Of a stretch of DNA of 38,637 bases, positions 33,183-38,637 are shown one piece after another. Positions within the stretch are counted from its first letter, which is position 1. Each line of letters opens with the position of its first letter. The notes under the pieces were generated by a model, which ran no database searches, was not told the DNA's origin, and worked only from the letters and a program-made list of their open reading frames with translations. The translations under genes were made by a program, and so were the position numbers. The stretch spans positions 1-38,637 of the forward strand of contig NZ_JABFMU010000009.1 in assembly GCF_013359695.1 (NCBI RefSeq). The letters are read 5' to 3'. The DNA is from Pseudomonas sp. C2B4 (GTDB lineage Bacteria > Pseudomonadota > Gammaproteobacteria > Pseudomonadales > Pseudomonadaceae).

Positions 33183-35543
33183 ATGCCCGACGCGACCAGT
33201 CATCACGACCATCATCATTCTCACTCTGTAAAATCCCAGAATGGAGGTTTGCGCGACCCGGTGTGCGGCATGGCCGTTACCCCACCGAGTCAGTTCAACG
33301 AGCCTTATGAGGGACAGACGTATCAGTTTTGCAGCCTAAAGTGCCGAGAGAAGTTTCGAGCTGAGCCTGGCCGTTATGCAGGTAATTCGTCGAATGCCAA
33401 ACCTGCTAGCGATCCGAAGCCGGTAAATGAGTCACTGATGGACGCAGAATTCACCTGCCCGATGCATCCGGAGATACGCCAGTCCGGGCCCGGTACCTGC
33501 CCAAAGTGCGGCATGGCATTGGAACCGGTCATGCCTGGTCTTGAGGAGGAAGAGAACCCCGAACTCAAGGACTTCACTCGCCGCTTTTGGTGGTCGTTGC
33601 CACTCACCCTGATCGTCACCGTACTCGCCATGGCGGGCCACTCGCTGCAACTGGTCCATGGGCCGACACAGAATTGGATCGAGCTCATCCTAGCCACCCC
33701 GGTGACCCTATGGGCGGGCTGGCCCTTTTTTGTGAGGGGCATCGACTCTATTCGTCATCGCAGTCCAAACATGTGGACCTTGATTGGCCTAGGCACAGCG
33801 GCGGCCTATCTGTACAGCGTCACAGCCACACTATTCCCCCAGAGTTTTCCCGCTACCTTCATGCAAGACGGTCGCATCGGGGTCTACTTCGAAGCCGCAG
33901 CGGTGATCATTTCACTGACGTTGCTGGGCCAGGTGCTTGAGCTCAAAGCGCGATCACAAACCTCTGCCGCGATTAAGTCCCTTCTGGGGCTATCACCCAA
34001 GACGGCACGCAGGCTCAACGCCGACGGCCGAGAGGAAGATATTCCCCTGACACATGTGCACAAGGGGGATCACCTGCGGGTAAGGCCGGGGGAAAAGGTT
34101 CCCGTTGATGGCTCCGTCCTGGAGGGTGAAAGCGCGGTCGACGAGTCGATGCTAACGGGTGAACCCGTGCCGGTGATGAAGAGGATCGGAGATAGCCTGA
34201 TCGGGGCTACGCTCAATACCCATGGCAGCCTGGTGATGGAAGCGCAGAAGGTGGGTGCTGAGACCGTGTTGTCGCAGATCGTACAGATGGTTGCCCGTGC
34301 CCAGCGCTCCAAAGCGCCCATGCAACGCATGGCCGATGCCATCGCCGGCTATTTCGTGATGGGCGTCATCACCGTGGCCATCCTGACTCTTGTGGGGTGG
34401 GGGCTCTTCGGTCCTGAACCCAGTTGGGTCTTCGGTCTGATCAATGCGGTCGCCGTGCTGATCATTGCCTGCCCCTGTGCGTTGGGGTTGGCAACGCCGA
34501 TGTCGATCATGGTTGCCACAGGTAAAGCGGCCAGCATGGGTGTGCTGTTCAGAGATGCCAGCGCGATCGAGAACCTTTGCAAAATCGACACGCTGATCGT
34601 TGATAAAACAGGAACCCTGACGGAGGGACGCCCGGAATTTCACAGCGTGGAGGCCACACAGAAGTTCACCGCCAATGAAGTCCTTCAACTGGCCGCCAGC
34701 CTCGATCAGGGCAGTGAGCATCCCCTGGCTCACGCAATCGTTGATCACGCCCGAGCTGAAAACCTTGTACTGACCAAGCCTGAATCGTTCGAGTCCGGAT
34801 CTGGGATTGGCGTCAGCGGAATGGTGAGCGGTAAGAGAGTCCAACTGGGTAACACGGCCTTGATGGCAGATGCCGGTGTGGATATCAGCCCCCTGAGAAA
34901 CTGTGCAGAGCAGTTACGGCTTGAGGGAATCAGCATCATCTACGTTGCTATCGACGGATTATTGGCAGGGTTGCTGGCAGTGTCAGACCCAATCAAACCA
35001 ACCTCCAAAGAGGCTGTCACCACGCTCAAGGCCGACGATGTGAAAATCATCATGGCTACTGGTGATGGTCTTACTACGGCCCGTGCAGTAGCCAAAGAGA
35101 TGGGCATCGAGGAGGTGCACGGTGAAGTAAAACCTCAGGACAAAGAGCGTCTAGTCGCAGACCTTCAGCAATACGGTCGCCGGGTTGCCATGGCTGGCGA
35201 CGGTATCAATGATGCGCCGGCTCTGGCACGAGCAGATGTGGGTATCGCAATGGGGACGGGGACAGATGTCGCGATGAACAGCGCACAGCTTACCTTGGTA
35301 AAAGGCGACTTGATGGGGATTCTTCGGGCGAGAGCCCTTTCTGTCGCGACAGTAAAAAACATGCGGCAGAATTTGGCTTTCGCGTTTCTCTACAACTCAA
35401 TGGGCATTCCGCTCGCCGCAGGCCTTCTTTACCCAATGACTGGACATCTGTTATCACCGATAGTCGCGGCCATCGCCATGAGTGTGAGCTCTGCATCCGT
35501 CGTCCTCAATGCATTGAGGCTGAGGAACATACATATAAAGTGA
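33183..35543 (+). CDS. P1B-type Cu(I)/Ag(I)-exporting ATPase with YHS domain
   Basis: The 786-aa pump begins with a His-rich tail (HHDHHHSHS). A YHS domain follows ([14 protein letters not shown]...[12 protein letters not shown], 25-58), then a small metal-binding domain ([20 protein letters not shown], 90-109). The core has CPC at 430-432 in [14 protein letters not shown], phospho-Asp in DKTGT (474-478), HP (513-514) and [23 protein letters not shown] marks Cu(I)/Ag(I) specificity. No CxxC HMA domains occur, so it is of the SilP/CopA-with-YHS kind. It would export cytoplasmic Cu(I). I give no symbol because 'copA' here belongs to the oxidase. Confidence 0.95.
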   Translation: MPDATSHHDHHHSHSVKSQNGGLRDPVCGMAVTPPSQFNEPYEGQTYQFCSLKCREKFRAEPGRYAGNSSNAKPASDPKPVNESLMDAEFTCPMHPEIRQSGPGTCPKCGMALEPVMPGLEEEENPELKDFTRRFWWSLPLTLIVTVLAMAGHSLQLVHGPTQNWIELILATPVTLWAGWPFFVRGIDSIRHRSPNMWTLIGLGTAAAYLYSVTATLFPQSFPATFMQDGRIGVYFEAAAVIISLTLLGQVLELKARSQTSAAIKSLLGLSPKTARRLNADGREEDIPLTHVHKGDHLRVRPGEKVPVDGSVLEGESAVDESMLTGEPVPVMKRIGDSLIGATLNTHGSLVMEAQKVGAETVLSQIVQMVARAQRSKAPMQRMADAIAGYFVMGVITVAILTLVGWGLFGPEPSWVFGLINAVAVLIIACPCALGLATPMSIMVATGKAASMGVLFRDASAIENLCKIDTLIVDKTGTLTEGRPEFHSVEATQKFTANEVLQLAASLDQGSEHPLAHAIVDHARAENLVLTKPESFESGSGIGVSGMVSGKRVQLGNTALMADAGVDISPLRNCAEQLRLEGISIIYVAIDGLLAGLLAVSDPIKPTSKEAVTTLKADDVKIIMATGDGLTTARAVAKEMGIEEVHGEVKPQDKERLVADLQQYGRRVAMAGDGINDAPALARADVGIAMGTGTDVAMNSAQLTLVKGDLMGILRARALSVATVKNMRQNLAFAFLYNSMGIPLAAGLLYPMTGHLLSPIVAAIAMSVSSASVVLNALRLRNIHIK

Positions 35544-35670
35544 AGTCACGGCACAGCTGAAGGTGCCGCGCAGACAAAGGTCAAATTCCAGCGGACCAGC
35601 GTCGATCTTGCTGTTGAACGTAACCCTTCCCAATAGGGCTACTTTCAACATGCCAGGTCGGATATTCAAC
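35544..35670 (+). pseudogene. Tail of a CDF transporter gene after the ATPase (remnant)
   Basis: The frame ending at 35634 reads LAVERNPSQ*, close to the end ITVELSPSQ* of the CDF fragment at 36251-36487. The DNA of 35613-35670 is similar to 36464-36519 throughout (GTTGAAC, CCCTTCCCAATA, TTCAACA, GTCGGATATTCA). Only the last few codons and 3' flank survive here. Confidence 0.55.
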
Positions 35671-35757
35671 AATCTAAAACCCCGGGGCCAAGTCATGATC
35701 TCCAGACGATTGACTAGACTGACGTGAGCAGTTCGTTGACGACGAACGGAGGGAGTC

Positions 35758-36126
35758 ATGCTTGATTACTTCGCTTTAGGCCTCTTAATTTTTGTCGGGT
35801 TAGTCTTGTTTTACGGAATCCTCGTGCTGCATGACATCCCCTATAACATCGCCGTGAGCCGCAATCACCCTCATCAGGACGCGATCCATGTGACCGGTTG
35901 GGTCAGCATGTTCACCCTGCATGCGATCTGGCCGTTCCTGTGGATCTGGGCAATGTTGTACAAGGAAGATCGAGGGTGGGGCTTCAGCGATGGAAAGTCG
36001 CCGCAAAGCCATGTCGTTCACCTAGAGCACCAGGTGGCCGAATTGCAACAGCGCATCGAGCGGCTGGAAGATGCAGCGGCGTCGCCACCAGCATCAGCGA
36101 TGACTAACTCAGGTGAGGGCAGCTGA
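35758..36126 (+). CDS. DUF3302-family inner-membrane protein
   Basis: The 122-aa protein has two membrane helices: LDYFALGLLIFVGLVLFYGI and SMFTLHAIWPFLWIWAMLYK. Between them is HDIPYNIAVSRNHPHQDAIH, the strongly conserved part of DUF3302 (E. coli YibI/YiaW). A coiled coil ends it (HVVHLEHQVAELQQRIERLE). In other bacteria DUF3302 is followed by an HlyD-type adaptor gene, which is missing here. The role is unknown. The ATG follows GGAGGG. It sits between two homologous ATPase/CDF tail segments. Confidence 0.88.
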   Translation: MLDYFALGLLIFVGLVLFYGILVLHDIPYNIAVSRNHPHQDAIHVTGWVSMFTLHAIWPFLWIWAMLYKEDRGWGFSDGKSPQSHVVHLEHQVAELQQRIERLEDAAASPPASAMTNSGEGS

Positions 36127-36186
36127 ACTCTACCCACTCGCCGCAGGCCTCCTGTACCCACAGACCGGACATCTTTGATCACCGAT
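36126..36186 (+). pseudogene. Second copy of a P-type ATPase C-terminus (fragment)
   Basis: The DNA encodes [15 protein letters not shown] followed by SPM, clearly related to [20 protein letters not shown] near the C-terminus of the ATPase at 33183-35543. A TGA interrupts it and the sequence ends within about 20 codons. It is a leftover of a second ATPase gene or of a duplication. Confidence 0.65.
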
Positions 36187-36250
36187 GAGGTCAACTTTAG
36201 GGTGCTCACGCTGCTCATTTTCTTGCACATCCGGAGCTCATTTCAGATAG

Positions 36251-36487
36251 GAGCGCAGGGTCGAAATGGATTCCCCTGTCGTCGAAGAGGTCCGGGACGT
36301 CATTCCCGCCAGCCCGATCTGCGTGCACATCAGCGACCTTCATGTGGGGCGCGTAGGTAAAGGGAAATATGCCTACATCCTGAGTTTGACGACGGACCAA
36401 AATGCACCGCCCGCTTACTTCAAGGATCTCTTTTCAGTGCATGAGGAGTTGGTTCGCATCACCGTTGAACTTAGCCCTTCCCAATAA
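36251..36487 (+). pseudogene. CDF (DmeF/CzcD-type) cation transporter, C-terminal fragment
   Basis: The frame reads MDSPVVEEVRDVIPASPICV, HISDLHVGRVGKGKYAYILS and LTTDQN...SVHEELVRITVEL. This is the cytoplasmic C-terminal domain of a cation diffusion facilitator; intact members usually have DLHVWRVG where this has DLHVGRVG. The membrane part is missing and a stop (TAG, 36248-36250) lies just upstream. An ATG at 36266 could still give a 73-aa peptide, but no function is expected. Confidence 0.75.
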
Positions 36488-36681
36488 GCCTGCTTCAACA
36501 GTTCAAGTCGGATATTCAGCACACTTCCACGGATTAGCGAGCACGACTCCCAGCAGGGGGAATTTGTGCGACCAATTATTAGCCGAGCATGAACTGAAGC
36601 ATCAAAGCGCTATCGTTTTTGAGCAATTGGGAGCGGCCTGCTCTCGTTTGTTCTTTCAAAATATCGTCAGAAAATCAAAAC

Positions 36682-36697
36682 CTTACAGAACTGTAAT
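36682..36697 (+). promoter_or_regulatory. CopR box before the PtrA-like gene
   Basis: CTTACAGAACTGTAAT differs from CTGACA-N5-GTAAT at one base. It lies 128 bp before the start at 36826. The rest of the 338-bp gap (36488-36825) holds no gene. Confidence 0.6.
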
Positions 36698-36825
36698 TTT
36701 CACCTAAGGTTCCTGACAGGGGGAGAGTCTTAAAGTTACATCGAGCTTTGAGCTCACTCCCCCCGCGAATCATCTCTTGATGTGGGTTCAACGGGTTAAG
36801 CAAATTTTATTCGAGGATACCCCCA

Positions 36826-37032
36826 ATGAAATCCATGAAAGCACTGTTGATCATTGCCGCTTTGACCGTCTCCTCTCTGGCTATGGCCTCAGGCGGTGGT
36901 GACCGGACATTCGCTCGTATGGAAGCAGCAAAGAAGAACGCAATGGAAGCGTACCAAGCTACCCAAAAGCGAGCCGATCAAGCACCTGTAGCTCAGAGCA
37001 ACGTCAAGGCTGTCAACCAAGCCAAATACTGA
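36826..37032 (+). CDS. PtrA-N-domain small periplasmic protein
   Basis: The 68-aa protein has a signal peptide (ALLIIAALTVSSLAMASG) and the mature start GGGDRTFARMEAAKKNAMEA followed by YQATQKRADQAPV. This is the region named after PtrA of P. aeruginosa, a copper-induced small protein. It has no Cys, Met clusters or enzyme motif. A CopR box lies on each side (36682 and 37054). It has the same start as the longer protein at 31771, so the two are probably paralogues. Confidence 0.82.
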   Translation: MKSMKALLIIAALTVSSLAMASGGGDRTFARMEAAKKNAMEAYQATQKRADQAPVAQSNVKAVNQAKY

Positions 37033-37053
37033 GCGAATTGATGCGATCCCAAG

Positions 37054-37069
37054 CTGACAGAAATGTAAT
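37054..37069 (+). promoter_or_regulatory. CopR box before copA
   Basis: CTGACAGAAATGTAAT is an exact copy of the site at 31626. It lies 185 bp before the copA start. Confidence 0.75.
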
Positions 37070-37253
37070 CACTTCGGTGGTTAAAGTGTGGCAATTTCAG
37101 CGCTCGCCTGCCGTATGAATTTTGTCATTTGCGGCGGCGGGCAAGGCTCATCTGGATTCGCGACGAACTCCTGAGAGCACGCCCCTAACCGATAAGCACA
37201 ACGCTCAGTGTGTTTCGCACGGTTTCCCTTTTGACTGATTGGATATAAACGGC

Positions 37254-38637
37254 ATGCATTCCAAAACCTCTAGGCGGACCTTCGTCAAAGGCCTGGCCGC
37301 TGGTGGCATTCTCGGCGGTCTTGGTCTGTGGCGCACTCCTGTATGGGCCGTAACCAGCCCGGGTCTGCCGAGTGTTCTCACCGGTAACGAATTTGACCTG
37401 TTCATTGGCGAAACCCCCGTGAACATCACCGGTTCGCCGCGTACCGCCATGACCATCAATGGCACTTTGCCGGGGCCTCTGCTGCGGTGGCGTGAAGGGG
37501 ATACAGTCACACTGCGGGTGAAGAACCGCCTGGATCAGGACACCTCCATCCATTGGCACGGGATCATCCTGCCGGCCAATATGGATGGCGTGCCGGGCTT
37601 GAGCTTTCACGGCATCGCGCCCGATGGCATGTATGAGTACAAATTTAAGGTGCATCAGAACGGCACCTACTGGTATCACAGTCACTCGGGCATGCAGGAA
37701 CAGGTCGGTGTCTATGGGCCGATCGTGATCGATGCCAAAGAGCCTGAGCCTTTCCAATACGACCGCGATTACGTGGTGATGTTGTCTGACTGGACCGATG
37801 AAGATCCCGGCCGAGTCATGGCCAAGCTCAAGAAGCAGTCGGACTACTACAACCACCACAAACGGACCGTAGGCGACTTCATCGACGATGTGAGCCAGAA
37901 GGGTTGGTCCGCTGCAGTGGCGGATCGGAAAATGTGGGCCGAAATGAAAATGAACCCCACCGATCTCGCCGACGTCAGTGGGGATACCTACACCTATCTC
38001 ATGAACGGCCAGGCCCCTAATGGCAATTGGACCGGGATTTTCAAACCGGGGGAAAAACTTCGCCTGCGCTTCATTAACGGCTCAGCCATGAGCTACTTCG
38101 ACGTCCGTATTCCAGGCTTGAAAATGACCGTCGTGGCGGCCGACGGCCAGCACGTCAAACCGGTCAGCGTCGATGAGTTTCGCATTGCCGTGGCGGAAAC
38201 CTATGACGTGATCGTCGAACCTGCCAGCGCAGAGGCTTACACCATTTTCGCCCAGTCCATGGATCGCACCGGCTATGCCCGCGGCACCTTGGCCCTGCGT
38301 GAGGGGCTGAGCGCACCAGTACCGGCAACTGATCCGCGCCCGCTTTTGACCATGGATGACATGGGGATGGGGGGGATGGACCATGGCAGCATGGCCGGTA
38401 TGGACCACAGCGCCATGAAGCAAGGTGACATGTCCGGTATGGCCGGCATGGATCACAGCAAGATGGCCAGCATGGACCAAGGTGACATGTCTGGCATGGC
38501 CAGTATGGATCACAGCAAGATGACTGGCATGGACCAGGCCGGGATGGCCGGGATGGCCGGCATGGACCACAGCAAGATGGCCGGTATGGACCAGGGCGGT
38601 ATGTCCGGCATGGCCGGCATGGACCACAGCAAGATGG
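37254..38637 (+). CDS. copA: CopA multicopper oxidase of copper resistance (partial, runs off the end)
   Basis: The frame is open from ATG 37254 to the window end (461 codons seen). It begins with a twin-arginine signal (SRRTFVKGLAAGGILGGLGL). Copper ligands of the trinuclear centre appear as His100-W-His102 (SIHWHGIILP) and His142-S-His144 (YWYHSHSGMQ). From about residue 363 comes a Met/His repeat part: MDDMGMGGMDHGSMAGMDHS and four units with DHSKM. CopA is exported folded by Tat and oxidises Cu(I) to less toxic Cu(II), with the Met repeats binding extra copper. The last cupredoxin domain with the type 1 site is past the edge; copB would be expected next. The ribosome site is weak, but the Tat signal fixes the start. 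Confidence 0.93.
   Translation, partial: MHSKTSRRTFVKGLAAGGILGGLGLWRTPVWAVTSPGLPSVLTGNEFDLFIGETPVNITGSPRTAMTINGTLPGPLLRWREGDTVTLRVKNRLDQDTSIHWHGIILPANMDGVPGLSFHGIAPDGMYEYKFKVHQNGTYWYHSHSGMQEQVGVYGPIVIDAKEPEPFQYDRDYVVMLSDWTDEDPGRVMAKLKKQSDYYNHHKRTVGDFIDDVSQKGWSAAVADRKMWAEMKMNPTDLADVSGDTYTYLMNGQAPNGNWTGIFKPGEKLRLRFINGSAMSYFDVRIPGLKMTVVAADGQHVKPVSVDEFRIAVAETYDVIVEPASAEAYTIFAQSMDRTGYARGTLALREGLSAPVPATDPRPLLTMDDMGMGGMDHGSMAGMDHSAMKQGDMSGMAGMDHSKMASMDQGDMSGMASMDHSKMTGMDQAGMAGMAGMDHSKMAGMDQGGMSGMAGMDHSKM
38448..38637 (+). repeat. 57-bp tandem repeats in copA (19-aa Met/His units)
   Basis: ATGGAYCACAGCAAGATG starts at 38448, 38505, 38562 and 38619, exactly 57 bp apart, and the array runs off the edge. 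Each unit encodes MDHSKM, then MDQ and GMSGMA-like parts. Unit number may vary between strains by slippage. Confidence 0.85.

Noticed and set aside
34152..34844. 230-aa minus-strand frame
   Set aside because: Complement of the P1B ATPase core with CPC and DKTGT.
37185..37859. 224-aa minus-strand frame
   Set aside because: Shadow of copA; no family and no ribosome site.
38082..38627. 181-aa minus-strand frame rich in HAGH repeats
   Set aside because: It is the complement of the CopA Met/His repeats; the plus frame has the Tat signal and oxidase motifs.

Overview
The window looks like an accessory (island or plasmid) segment from a Pseudomonas, most likely of the fluorescens/syringae/putida type. 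This rests on the protein families (CopABCDRS/CusCBA copper systems, PtrA-like periplasmic proteins, DUF2933 and DUF3302 proteins), on CopR-type boxes, and on Pseudomonas-style IS3, IS30, Tn3 and group II intron remnants. No tRNA, rRNA, replication gene or CRISPR array was seen, so chromosome, plasmid and ICE cannot be told apart.

Layout. 1-715: the 5' half of an IS3-family insertion sequence, running off the left edge. 0.9-7.3 kb: an accessory block with an unrecognised acidic protein, an XRE-type regulator with a candidate operator, a zinc sirtuin (class III type), a BPSL0761-family protein and a large DEAH helicase with a possible nuclease tail. 7.5-8.03 kb: IS30 and IS3 debris. 8.15-10.9 kb: a DoxX membrane protein, an orphan MCE (MlaD-like) protein with its partner lipoprotein, and a convergent cytochrome b561. 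11.3-17.5 kb: a redox group (DsbG; TlpA-like thioredoxin, CcdA and a YncE-like beta-propeller). It is interrupted by a 2,662-bp element with Tn3-type inverted repeats that carries only an RloC/PrrC-like ATPase. 17.7-18.1 kb: the 3' end of a dead group II intron. 18.3-38.6 kb: copper/silver resistance genes.

The copper region has several units. A beta-propeller 'F510_1955-type' protein and a DUF2933 protein flank a CueR-type promoter. A Met/Cys-rich small protein is followed by cusCBA-cusF, with the last four genes overlapping by 4 nt. A Met-rich periplasmic protein, copCD and copRS lie on the minus strand. On the plus strand are a PtrA-N-like protein, a cupredoxin, a DUF2933 protein, a P1B ATPase, DUF3302, a second PtrA-like protein and the multicopper oxidase CopA, which is cut by the window end. 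Boxes fitting CTGACA-N5-GTAAT (exact or near) lie in front of nearly every unit, so one CopRS regulon is a reasonable model. CusCBA-F would remove periplasmic Cu(I), the P1B ATPase cytoplasmic Cu(I), and CopA/CopC/cupredoxin/PtrA proteins would oxidise or bind periplasmic copper. DsbG, TlpA and CcdA would repair thiol damage.

The most striking feature is the non-autonomous Tn3-like element at 12127-14788. It has terminal inverted repeats starting GGGG, 58 bp of perfect inverted identity, and a 5-bp target duplication (TATCA). It carries one gene that looks like an anticodon-nuclease ATPase. Removing it and one TATCA copy restores a CueR-type promoter (TTGACC, 19-bp spacer, GAAGCT, with ACCTT/AAGGT arms) in front of a copZ-like stub. 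Thus a defence-type gene appears to have jumped, without its own transposase, into the spacer of a copper-responsive promoter.
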